From Silvanigrellales bacterium (GTDB lineage: Bacteria > Bdellovibrionota_B > Oligoflexia > Silvanigrellales > Silvanigrellaceae), in assembly GCA_020247005.1 (NCBI GenBank), contig JADCJN010000285.1, positions 1 through 35,067 of the forward strand: a DNA stretch of 35,067 nt. The letters run 5' to 3'. Shown here in pieces: positions 7,495-15,243 of the stretch (position 1 is its first letter; each line of letters begins with the position of its first letter). Below the pieces are notes generated by a model. It saw only the letters and a list, made by a program, of their open reading frames with translations. It searched no databases and was not told the origin of the DNA. The position numbers and the translations under genes were made by a program.

Positions 7495-8520
7495 TTACAC
7501 TGCAAGCAGGAGGGCTCCTGGAGGGAGACAGGTAGCATCAGTGTGAACGATTCGACAATGCTCACGTAAGGCGCGTTCGACGATATCGTCGAGAACACAG
7601 TCACCATAGCCAGACGAGGCAGCCTCTCTGCACAGGGCGCCCGCGCGCCAATCGACCCGTCCGCGCACATTGCCCTCATCGGAGATCGCAAGCGCACGGA
7701 TTCCTCCATTCCGGAGCCGCGCCACGACTTCCTCAGGGCGCGTAGTCGCCCGGCCGCGTGCGTACTCCTTCCTGAGGTCTGTCAGGATGGCATCGGTGCG
7801 TGTGAGGAGGTGAAGCTTGACCCTCGGCCACAGCTGAGTAGGGGCAAGAGAATCACCGCGAGTGGCACCGTCGGTTCCCACAAAAGGCGTGCTGAGAATC
7901 GACGCTGCCTCAAGGCCGTCGAGGTCTACCTTCACATCGTCGGGAGCAGCTACGACGAGCGGTGCCGCACCCGGATGAGCAAGCCTCTCGAAGACCCAAC
8001 GTTCAAGCTTTCCAGCTGCGGTAGACTTCGTACGAAGCCGGTTCGCTCCAGTCGAGCACCGCGCGATGAGCTCGCCCGCATCAGCCGCACAACGGAACAG
8101 CATTGAGCTGTCATCGCCGATGATCAACGCATGCCAACGCGAAGCTGGGTTCAAATAAGGCAAGAGTGGACGTATGTGGAAAGAATTTGAGACAATGACC
8201 GCACCCCTCGTGCGAACCGGAAGTGGGAACCAGCCCAGGAAGGAAGGCGAGGCAAACAATGCGACGCCATGAGGAAGGTCGTGGCCCTTTTCAAGGATGT
8301 AGGAGCCAAACCCACGCAGGTTGTTCAGCAGCCGCGTCTTCGTCTGAAGGCGCGCATTCGACCCGAGCACAGACTCAGCTCTCTTTACGAGAGCGCGATA
8401 ATGGCCTTTGAACCCTTCTGACGCCGAACCGTTCACCGGACGGCTCAAGTAAATAGAAACACAGGCCTCGGAATCACACTCAAGAAGGGAAGGGAGATCA
8501 GCGAGGGAAAGGCGTAGCAT
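7495..8520 (-). CDS. baeRF-family protein (bacterial homologue of archaeo-eukaryotic release factor eRF1)
   Basis: A 341-residue soluble protein. I chose ATG 8520 because AGGAGG lies six bases upstream; the open frame runs further but without coding character. The N-terminus (LADLPSLLECDSEACVSIYLSRPV) has the CVSIYLP-like strand typical of baeRF families, followed by the helix ALVKRAESVLGS. The middle has a Vms1/eRF1-like core (WHALIIGDDSSMLFRCAADAGELI). The C-terminal third resembles an L7Ae-like domain (LRNGGIRALAISDEGNVRGRVDW, then the sequence around VLDDIVERALREHC). baeRFs are thought to act on stalled or hibernating ribosomes, though most are uncharacterised. I see no GGQ motif. It is in the same orientation as the P-type ATPase, 82 bases upstream of it. 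Confidence 0.75.
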   Translation of the reverse strand: MLRLSLADLPSLLECDSEACVSIYLSRPVNGSASEGFKGHYRALVKRAESVLGSNARLQTKTRLLNNLRGFGSYILEKGHDLPHGVALFASPSFLGWFPLPVRTRGAVIVSNSFHIRPLLPYLNPASRWHALIIGDDSSMLFRCAADAGELIARCSTGANRLRTKSTAAGKLERWVFERLAHPGAAPLVVAAPDDVKVDLDGLEAASILSTPFVGTDGATRGDSLAPTQLWPRVKLHLLTRTDAILTDLRKEYARGRATTRPEEVVARLRNGGIRALAISDEGNVRGRVDWRAGALCREAASSGYGDCVLDDIVERALREHCRIVHTDATCLPPGALLLAV

Positions 8521-8911
8521 GGCGGTCCTCCTATGGCACCGCGCCGCGTCCCCTGAAAGAGGGGTACGAGACGTTGGCGCCTCCAATGATGGATGCGTCG
8601 CAGTCTCGCCTTTCCGCCCACTCCGTGATTGCCACGGCATCGTTCGGACTCCCCACCAGCCGCCCTTTTCAGAGCAGCGTATTGGTGATGGGGTTCCCAT
8701 TCCTGTGAAGGAACGGTCGGGCTACTCCCTTGCATTTAACATAATTGGCATCGGAGCGTAGGTCCAAGTTCTTAAGGATGATAATTGAGAAGTGGTCCAT
8801 CGATTTTCTCGAAGTGTCGCTTGAGCGCACGCCTGTCAGCGTTGCTGCATGATCCTACTTTTCAGAGTTCGGAATTTCGAACACGTCGATTCTTAATGAG
8901 GGGGACGGGGC
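8521..8911. other. Divergent intergenic region with an inverted repeat before the ferric-reductase operon
   Basis: This 391-base stretch separates the baeRF gene and the ferric-reductase gene. I see no gene in it. GTTCG-GAATTT-CGAAC (8867-8882) is a 16-base palindrome with one mismatched pair, 29 bases upstream of the reductase start. It could be an operator. A GATAAT-like half site at 8779 is not enough for a Fur box. Confidence 0.35.
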
Positions 8912-10123
8912 ATGGCCGCCACATACTCGGGTTTCCTTACGCTTTTTCTGCTCGTCTTCGTTTTGTTGCCGCCATTGCGCATGACGGCAATTGGCAAAGC
9001 GTTGGGCGGATTGCCCAGGTCATTCCGACTGCATCATGTTGTCGGCGTTTCTTTGCCTGTAGTGGGAGGCGTGCACGCAGCTCTCGCCATGTTTCCTTAC
9101 CTTGCTGCAGCCGAAAGTTTCCCCGAGGCCGTTGGCTTCTTTCTTGACTTCTCGGACACACAAGTCGTCTCAGGGACCCTGTCCTGGCTCCTGCTCACGT
9201 TCACGGTCGTTGCGAGCTACTGGACAAAGCTGCATCGGACTCCCTGGCTTTGGCTGCACCGCGTCTCCGTCCTCGGATTTTTGTTCGCGCTCGTGCACTT
9301 CTTTCTGGGGCCCATGGAGGCGTTCTCCAGTCCGAGCGGATGGGCCGATGTCGGTCGGTTGGCAGGCGCAGCCCTATCGATAACGGCGCTCGTCGGTGTT
9401 TTGTTGCACTTCGCAAGGCCAGAGATATTGGCCAACCATAGAAAATTCGTGGTCACGGGCATCGAGCGAGTCGGTGGGAACGTGGTCGAGCTGACTCTGG
9501 AGCTTGGTAAGGGACGAGGCACGTGGCACGGCGGCGATTTCGGCTACTTCCGATTCGACTGCCGGGGCGAGTGCGGGGTTTCCCGCGAGCGCCACCCGTT
9601 CACCATCGTCGACATGATCCACGACACGACGATGAAAATCGTCGTGAAGGCGGTCGGTGCCGACACCGCAGGCATTCAACACATTCTTGTCGGCACGACC
9701 GGAGAAGTCAGCGGTCCCTATGGAACGTTGTCTGATCTCCTCTCCCAACGTAGCGCCCAGCTTTGGATCGCGGGTGGGCTCGGCATGATGCCGTTCTTGG
9801 GTCTGGCGCGGCGGCTCGGGGATCGAAGCGCCGAGGCAGCCGACGTCGCACTCATCGTGTTGCACCGCCCCGGGCAAGAGCCACCGCGCCTGAGTGAATT
9901 GCAAGAGCTCGCTGCCCGACGCCCGGGTCTGAAAATTATGGCTTTTGAAAGTGTCCAAAATGCTACGGTGGGAATTGAAGCCGTCGCAGTGGCTGTTCCC
10001 GACTGGAAGCAGCGCACAATTGCCCTCGCCGGGCCGCACGCCATGATTGATGACTGGACAAGGACGCTTCGCTCCCGCGGGATCCCCCAGTCGAACATTC
10101 ACACGGAGGACTTTACGAAATGA
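8912..10123 (+). CDS. Ferric-reductase-like membrane flavocytochrome b
   Basis: A 403-residue protein of the NOX/FRE type. GGGGGA lies six bases upstream of the ATG. About six membrane helices (residues 5-185) carry histidine pairs typical of two stacked b hemes: His41/42 with His55 in one helix, and His116 with His129 in another. A ferredoxin-reductase-like half follows, with an FAD motif (RHPFTIVDM), the GPYG loop and an NAD(P)-binding turn (IAGGLGMMPFLGLAR). Such proteins pass electrons from NAD(P)H through FAD and heme across the membrane to Fe(III), O2 or a partner. The stop codon overlaps the start of a cytochrome-b5-domain gene (ATGA), so the two are translationally coupled and may form one electron chain. 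The acceptor is unknown. Confidence 0.9.
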   Translation: MAATYSGFLTLFLLVFVLLPPLRMTAIGKALGGLPRSFRLHHVVGVSLPVVGGVHAALAMFPYLAAAESFPEAVGFFLDFSDTQVVSGTLSWLLLTFTVVASYWTKLHRTPWLWLHRVSVLGFLFALVHFFLGPMEAFSSPSGWADVGRLAGAALSITALVGVLLHFARPEILANHRKFVVTGIERVGGNVVELTLELGKGRGTWHGGDFGYFRFDCRGECGVSRERHPFTIVDMIHDTTMKIVVKAVGADTAGIQHILVGTTGEVSGPYGTLSDLLSQRSAQLWIAGGLGMMPFLGLARRLGDRSAEAADVALIVLHRPGQEPPRLSELQELAARRPGLKIMAFESVQNATVGIEAVAVAVPDWKQRTIALAGPHAMIDDWTRTLRSRGIPQSNIHTEDFTK

Positions 10124-10395
10124 TGACCCTAGCGCTACTCGCCGCGTCGACCTTTTCGATGACGGACGTCGCAAAGCACTCTTCGAAAACCGACTGCTGG
10201 GTTGCCATCGAAGGCAGAGTTTATGACATCTCGACATACGTCGCCGAACACCCTGCGCCGGCCGGGGTCCTGGTCGACGCCTGCGGCAAGGACTCTACGG
10301 AAGGTTGGAAGACCAAAGGAAAGAAGGCCAAACCTCATTCGCGCAAGGCGGAGGTCCTGCTCAAAAGCTTCCTGAGAGGCAAGCTGAGCGAATAG
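10120..10395 (+). CDS. Small cytochrome-b5-like heme-binding protein
   Basis: A 91-residue protein whose ATG overlaps the upstream stop (ATGA). A short hydrophobic N-terminus (MMTLALLAASTFS) may be a signal or anchor. The body is a cytochrome b5 domain: VAKHSSKTDCWVAIEGRVYD, then STYVAEHP, then CGKDSTEGW, then KPHSRKAEVLL. The two axial histidines would be those in EHP and in PHS. The usual HPGG is HPAPAG here. Coupling to a ferric-reductase-like flavocytochrome suggests it is its electron acceptor or donor. A hairpin terminator follows at 10484. Confidence 0.88.
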   Translation: MMTLALLAASTFSMTDVAKHSSKTDCWVAIEGRVYDISTYVAEHPAPAGVLVDACGKDSTEGWKTKGKKAKPHSRKAEVLLKSFLRGKLSE

Positions 10396-10483
10396 TGCAA
10401 GTGCATTGTGGCCACGCTCGGGTATTTTAACGCGCGTGTGCACAGTGCGAATTCTCGGAAACCTCAACCAGTTTTCATGGAAC

Positions 10484-10510
10484 CCACCGATGCGGTGGTT
10501 TTCTTCTTTT
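10484..10510 (+). terminator. Rho-independent terminator of the ferric-reductase/b5 operon
   Basis: Stem CCACCG (10484-10489) and CGGTGG (10493-10498) with loop ATG, followed by TTTTCTTCTTTT. It lies between two convergent genes and has the T tract on the plus strand. Confidence 0.75.
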
Positions 10511-10527
10511 CTAAAGCCGCTGGTGAC

Positions 10528-10650
10528 TTACTTCGACGGCTGCTTCTTTTTGGCGTCCTGCACAGCTTGCGCTGCCTTCGCGGCGTCGGTTTTTGCGTTG
10601 TCCTTCGCGCTTTGCTTCTTTGCTTTGTCCTTCGGACTCTTGTCTCCCAT
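10528..10650 (-). CDS. Small basic conserved protein (MGDKSPK type)
   Basis: A 40-residue protein, too short for many gene finders. It starts MGDKSPKDKAKKQSAKDNAK and ends in KKKQPSK; nearly a third of the residues are Lys. AAGGA lies eight bases upstream of ATG 10650. I recognise the MGDKSPK start from small hypothetical proteins annotated in many bacteria; their function is unknown. The composition suggests an unstructured, possibly nucleic-acid-associated polypeptide. It is convergent with the ferric-reductase operon. Confidence 0.7.
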   Translation of the reverse strand: MGDKSPKDKAKKQSAKDNAKTDAAKAAQAVQDAKKKQPSK

Positions 10651-10849
10651 GGTTCCGTTCCTTCACGTGAGAGGGTATTCGACTGAACTGAGAAATCCTG
10701 CGGATCCGAAACTTGGCTGATGAACAATTGTCTCTTGAAGAGTGCAGATTCGCTCGCATAAGGTCAAGTGTCACGCCTGAACATGTGCAGACGTGGGCTG
10801 AAAAGAAGACTCGCCAGGTCGAGACATACCACAAGAGCTCGTGCCTAGC

Positions 10850-13588
10850 TCAGGGCGAGACGACAACCGTCGCACTTGCCGAGTCTGCGGACTCACTCGT
10901 GTCGGTATTGCCGCTCATGCGATAGTAATACGTGCGACCGGGCAATGGTGTTTCATCTTTAAAGCTCCCGGAATCGCGGAAAAAGGCCACAGTTAAAAAA
11001 GGTCCATTCGGATTGTCTGAACGTTTCACGTTGTACGTTTTGAATCCAGGAGCCGACTTCCACTGAACCGTAACAACCTTGCGAACAAGATCGGTTAGAC
11101 CCGTTCTTTTCCTGCGCGCTTCGCCCGTCACAGAAGCCGTGGGCGCCGCCGGCGCCGCGCCAACAGTTTCCCGCACGCTCAGCCATGGGTTCGTCGGCAC
11201 TCCGCTGGAATTCAGGCCTGGCCACATCGCAAGACCGAAATTCAGCCTCGCGTTGATCAGCGCTGGGTGAAGAATCTTTTCCGCCTTTGCAAGCCTCAAA
11301 AACTTCCACGTTTTTAGAGCGGCACTTCGGTGATGGGTTTCGGGACTATAGTTGCCCTCGAGTTTAAAGTTTTTGTCTTCCCAATTGCCGCCATCTTCCG
11401 AGGGATTAAAGGGTGCACCGTCTCGTGTCACGTACTGTTCCGGAAGCCAGGAAGCCATTTTTTCTGCATTGACTTGCTGAAGCACTGAAAGCACTGCTTT
11501 GCTTTCGGGCGTGGCCCTGCCAAACCAGAATGGGTGTTTTTCACCTTCACCGAGGGGAGCAATATTCAAGGCCGACATACCCGTTCTTCGAAACGACCAG
11601 CCGTCAGGGCCCGGTAAATTTCCATTGTCGGCTTCGTCCATCCCGCGCAGCTCCCACATCACGGCATGCCCGTTCATGTTGTAGCCTGTGGCTGCATTCA
11701 TTCCGCCCATAAACCCATGGGCGTAGCCAAAGTCAACCGCACGGTGACCTCCGGCTCCGCGTTGGCCACCATTGAGCAACAGCTGGAGTGTGTACCAAGA
11801 ATTGCTCAGGTAATCGTAATTGAATGAGTTGTTTCCCGAATTGCTGCCCGTGACTGGGCTCGGCAAAGCCGACAAGAAGGGCGATGTGTCGAAAACAATG
11901 CGGTCGATGCCAATCCAAGCTCGGGGCAACGTCTGTTTTTCATCGAGTCCTATCCACCATGCCCCGCGAACTTCCGGTCCCATTCCAGTGAGCTGGAATT
12001 CCTCTTGAAGCTCAAAAATCTTTACGAGACGAAACACTCTCATGGCATATATTTTCTGAGCCACAAGTGGATCCTTGAATCGTCCGTTGGCGTCTTCGCC
12101 AGAACCCTGACTGGCTGCATCCGCGATGTCCTTCAACGTGTCTGGCCAATCACGAAATGCGAAATAACCCGTTGGGAATCGAGTTCCTCCGTTGCTGGTG
12201 CTGGATGTCGCGTACCAATTCTTGATTTCGGCCGCGCTTTTCCCTTTCAGCTGCTGAGAAATCTTGTTGAAGTGATTCAGATCTTGCCACTTCGCGGTCC
12301 ATTCCTCTCCGAATGCGTCCAAGGGGTGAATTTCTGGCAGCCAGTGGTTCCAGTCCGGCAATTGCAAGGCGATGGGTGTATCGTGCGCTGAGAAGCGCTT
12401 TATATTGTTGGTGTCGCCCTCTACGATGGCGCTGCGCTTAATGCCATCGGGAAAAATGTGCTTGATGGTGTCCCAGTCCTCGTCCAAGACATGGTCAATT
12501 CCCGCACCCGCAGCCCACTCGCTGTTGGGTTTGCTTGATGTGCCGGGCCCCGGTTGATACGGAGGATTCCAAGGCCTCCCCACAGCTTTCACGGGCAAGC
12601 TTCGAATGTAACTCGCGACCTGCTCGCCTTCCTTCTGTGTCATCCCATGAAACTTGGAGCGCTCGACGATGGAAAGATTCGAGAACCCGAAGTACTTGAG
12701 GTCGAAGCCTGTTGTCGTGTGACAGCTGGCGCACTTGGCCTTTATCGGCACCGCACCAGGTAAGTAACTAGACACCAGGTTGCGGTTCATCCAGAGCTGC
12801 TTTCCGGCCTCTATGTCGGCGGAGGCATTGCTTGGCGGTGTCCACGACGAAGGAAGGGATTCACGGAAATTTTCGTCGGCAATGAGCTTTTTTCCGCTGG
12901 CATCCAGAACGTTGAGCTTGACGATCCGATATCCCATCGAATGACTGTCGCTTTTGTTGAAGCGAAAAGTCACGCTGTTTTCGCCCACCTTGAGCTCGGC
13001 TTTCTCCAAGGGAACCGACATCTTCAAAGTGGCCAAGGAACCCCCGACACCTCCATAGGTCTTGCTTGTTCCGTGCATTTCGGCAGACACGTTGTTCAAG
13101 TCAATCCACTTTCCGTTGTTGACTTTCACACTCGCTTTTTGCGGATAACGAACATTGTGCGTTTGCAACCAAAGTCTTTTCGCCGCTTGAACTTGGGCCT
13201 GATCAAGGTTCAGCGCTACGGTTGTTTGTGTTCCTTCTCTACCAAAAATTTCAATGGGCAGTTCAAGCTTCAAGGACTCGGGGACGCTCGAAACGCTTCC
13301 CGGCGTTCCGGCTGGTTTCTCGTCCTCGGAAGGCGGCAGTCCAGCCGCTTGAGCCGCATCTTCACGTCCTTCCATCGCGCCACTCGTCTGCCCGGCGCCC
13401 GTGCCGGAACCTGATTCAGTGCTTGAATCGGAGGTCGCATCGGCGCCCGAGCCAGCAACCGGCGCTGTCCCTGGAAGTTTTGCCGTCCCACAATTGAGCA
13501 TCACGAGTGAGGCCAAGGGAACACAAACGAGCGAAACCAAGTGCGTTCGGGAAGATCTCTCGAGGGCCATGCGTTTTCTTCTCATCAT
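10850..13588 (-). CDS. Large c-type cytochrome lipoprotein with C-terminal fibronectin-III-like domain
   Basis: A 912-residue protein. I chose ATG 13588 because GGAG lies eight bases upstream; a lipobox follows (ASLVMLNC, lipidated Cys33). A Ser/Gly/Thr-rich linker (40-100) precedes a beta-rich domain (about 105-235, ending KLNVLDASGKKL). A heme-binding CASCH (Cys286, Cys289, His290) comes next, and its cytochrome segment includes FHGMTQKEGEQVASYIRSLP, where the Met may be the distal ligand. The long middle part (350-800) is Trp/Asn/Gly-rich with no fold I recognise. The last 100 residues look like a fibronectin type III domain (VTVQWKSAPGFKTYNVKRSD, then RTYYYRMSG). It is probably surface- or periplasm-exposed and redox-active. 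Function unknown. It is transcribed alone. Confidence 0.85.
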   Translation of the reverse strand: MMRRKRMALERSSRTHLVSLVCVPLASLVMLNCGTAKLPGTAPVAGSGADATSDSSTESGSGTGAGQTSGAMEGREDAAQAAGLPPSEDEKPAGTPGSVSSVPESLKLELPIEIFGREGTQTTVALNLDQAQVQAAKRLWLQTHNVRYPQKASVKVNNGKWIDLNNVSAEMHGTSKTYGGVGGSLATLKMSVPLEKAELKVGENSVTFRFNKSDSHSMGYRIVKLNVLDASGKKLIADENFRESLPSSWTPPSNASADIEAGKQLWMNRNLVSSYLPGAVPIKAKCASCHTTTGFDLKYFGFSNLSIVERSKFHGMTQKEGEQVASYIRSLPVKAVGRPWNPPYQPGPGTSSKPNSEWAAGAGIDHVLDEDWDTIKHIFPDGIKRSAIVEGDTNNIKRFSAHDTPIALQLPDWNHWLPEIHPLDAFGEEWTAKWQDLNHFNKISQQLKGKSAAEIKNWYATSSTSNGGTRFPTGYFAFRDWPDTLKDIADAASQGSGEDANGRFKDPLVAQKIYAMRVFRLVKIFELQEEFQLTGMGPEVRGAWWIGLDEKQTLPRAWIGIDRIVFDTSPFLSALPSPVTGSNSGNNSFNYDYLSNSWYTLQLLLNGGQRGAGGHRAVDFGYAHGFMGGMNAATGYNMNGHAVMWELRGMDEADNGNLPGPDGWSFRRTGMSALNIAPLGEGEKHPFWFGRATPESKAVLSVLQQVNAEKMASWLPEQYVTRDGAPFNPSEDGGNWEDKNFKLEGNYSPETHHRSAALKTWKFLRLAKAEKILHPALINARLNFGLAMWPGLNSSGVPTNPWLSVRETVGAAPAAPTASVTGEARRKRTGLTDLVRKVVTVQWKSAPGFKTYNVKRSDNPNGPFLTVAFFRDSGSFKDETPLPGRTYYYRMSGNTDTSESADSASATVVVSP

Positions 13589-13902
13589 TGAAACGTCTCC
13601 AGAATTCCACACGGCTTGCATCCCGAATTCGGTTTGACCCGACTTTTCCTTTTTCGGTTTTTGGCTGCGAAACTGAAGTTAGTGCGCAAAAGCCTAAATA
13701 TTCAGGAGAAAATGACACTCCTTCATTTCAGCGAAAGCTTCGCTCCAGAGAGCTTTTGTCTGCGCCAGTTCAACGATGCCGGACGTGTCCGCGTGCCACA
13801 CACACAGTCGTTCGTTCCCTGTGAGGTCTGGGATGGTGGTCCCTCTTTGGCGGTGCTACATTCACCTCCTTCAGGAGCAAATCATGCGGGCATTTTTATA
13901 GG
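13589..13902. other. Divergent intergenic region with one inverted repeat and a doubtful short reading frame
   Basis: This 314-base stretch lies between the large lipoprotein gene and the DHFR-like gene. AGCGAA/TTCGCT (13730-13735, 13739-13744) is a small dyad. A reading frame starts at ATG 13712, with AGGAG only three bases upstream, but it runs on through the DHFR-like gene in another frame. I do not call it a gene. Confidence 0.3.
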
Positions 13903-14478
13903 GTGGAGAAGGTGTCAAATTTGCCGAAAGTATCTGTGTTTATTGCAACAAGCCTTGATGGTTTTATTGCTCGCAAAGATGGAAAAATCGATTGGCTGGA
14001 AAAGGCGAATACGACTTTGCCAACCGGTGAGGATTGCGGATACCAATCCTTTTTTGAGTCCGTCGATACACTTGTGATGGGTCGAAAGACTTTCGAGACC
14101 GTGCTTTCTTTTGAAGCTTGGCCTTATGGAGACAAGCGGGTCATTGTTTTGAGCACCCAGCTCAAACACGTCCCGCCAAGCTTAGAAAAAACAGTTTCTG
14201 TCTTTTCCTGCACTCCAAGAACCATTCTTGAAAATCTTGCTGCTGAAGGCTCGAGACACATTTACCTCGATGGTGGTCGAACCATTCAGAGTTTTATAGC
14301 AGACAATCTTGTCGATGAGATGACAATCACAACTCTTCCAGTTCTCTTGGGTGAGGGCATACCTTTATTTCGTAAAGTCATGTCTGATATTGCTCTCACG
14401 CACATGAAAACTCACACCTATGCCAATGGCTTTGTGCAAAGTCGGTACCGCATCCAAAAAGAGTGCCTAATTCTTTAG
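13903..14478 (+). CDS. Dihydrofolate-reductase-fold protein (RibD C-terminal-like)
   Basis: A 191-residue protein. It starts at GTG 13903 or at GTG 13912, the latter with GGAG only three bases upstream; the start is uncertain. Family marks are VFIATSLDGFIARKDGKIDW near the N-terminus, the NADPH-binding VMGRKTFETVLSF, KRVIVLST, IYLDGGRTIQSF and TTLPVLLGEGIPLF near the C-terminus. These are typical of the YyaP/YwjB-like group of DHFR-like reductases, whose substrates are mostly unknown. The gene is clearly more AT-rich than its neighbours, which suggests recent acquisition. Its stop codon overlaps that of the convergent fasciclin gene by four bases. Confidence 0.88.
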   Translation: MEKVSNLPKVSVFIATSLDGFIARKDGKIDWLEKANTTLPTGEDCGYQSFFESVDTLVMGRKTFETVLSFEAWPYGDKRVIVLSTQLKHVPPSLEKTVSVFSCTPRTILENLAAEGSRHIYLDGGRTIQSFIADNLVDEMTITTLPVLLGEGIPLFRKVMSDIALTHMKTHTYANGFVQSRYRIQKECLIL

Positions 14479-15062
14479 CGCAGCTTCTTGGCGATGTCAG
14501 CGGGAATCATCACGTTGTCGATAACGTGAATAACCCCGTTGGACGCCGCGATGTCGGCCGTAGTGACCTTGCTCTTGCCGCCGACAGTAACCGTGGCCTT
14601 GTCTCCCTTGCCGCGGACCTTGATGGCGATGTCACCACCACCAAGGGGCTGAGCTGTTTTCAATCCAATCACGTCGGCCGCCTTCACGTTGCCGCTCACA
14701 ACGTGGTGCTTGAGCACTTCGCCAAGGAGTTCTTTGTTGGCCAACAGCGCTGCAAGCTGCTTCTTCGGCACTTTGGCAAACGCCGCGTCGGTGGGAGCGA
14801 ACACTGTGAAGGGCCCGGCACCCTTGAGAGTCTCGACGAGGCCCGCTTCCGTCAACGCCTTTTGAAGGGTCGTGAAGTTGCCGGCGGCAACGGCGGTATC
14901 GACGATGTCCTTCGTGGCGGAAGGCTGGGCTGTTGTCTCGGTGCCGCTCAAGCTCGCGCCCGTGGCGGCATCGGTTCCCGTCGTCCCCGAAGCCTGGCCC
15001 AGGGCGACAGAAGAAACCAGGGCGAAAAAGACGGTGGTGGTGGCAATGAGGTTCTTACGCAT
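14475..15062 (-). CDS. Secreted fasciclin-domain protein
   Basis: A 195-residue protein with a signal peptide (residues 1-22, ending ALG-QA), a Thr/Ala/Gly linker and one FAS1 domain. Visible FAS1 marks are DIVDTAVAAGNFTTLQKAL, then AGLVETLKGAGPFTVFAPTD with AAFAKVP, the H-box-like region LKHHVVSGNV, and NGVIHVIDNVMIP at the end. FAS1 domains mediate adhesion or protein binding at the cell surface. A palindrome lies about 40 bases upstream of the start. The gene is probably monocistronic. Confidence 0.92.
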   Translation of the reverse strand: MRKNLIATTTVFFALVSSVALGQASGTTGTDAATGASLSGTETTAQPSATKDIVDTAVAAGNFTTLQKALTEAGLVETLKGAGPFTVFAPTDAAFAKVPKKQLAALLANKELLGEVLKHHVVSGNVKAADVIGLKTAQPLGGGDIAIKVRGKGDKATVTVGGKSKVTTADIAASNGVIHVIDNVMIPADIAKKLR

Positions 15063-15101
15063 GGGGTTACCTTTTGTGATGGGGACTCCGAACGCGTCCG
15101 A

Positions 15102-15115
15102 AAGAAACGTTTCTT
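15102..15115. promoter_or_regulatory. Perfect 14-bp palindrome upstream of the fasciclin gene
   Basis: AAGAAACGTTTCTT is a perfect dyad centred about 46 bases before the fasciclin start. This position suits an operator over or near the promoter. I do not know which regulator would bind. Confidence 0.4.
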
Positions 15116-15243
15116 CGAATGCGCGTTACGACGGGAACGTTAGCCCCTGCGTCTGAGCTCCGACAGGCATTGTTGGGCGCGCTTCGAAGAAAGGGAGTCC
15201 GTAAACTGGAGCGGCCACGGATTCCCCGGTGTCTCTCTCTCTC

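Noticed and set aside
8779-8800. Possible Fur box before the ferric-reductase gene
   Set aside because: Only one GATAAT-like half site is present; the 19-bp symmetric pattern is absent.
13712-14077. Plus-strand frame with AGGAG near ATG 13712
   Set aside because: The spacing is only three bases, the frame runs through the DHFR-like gene, and I recognise no family in it.
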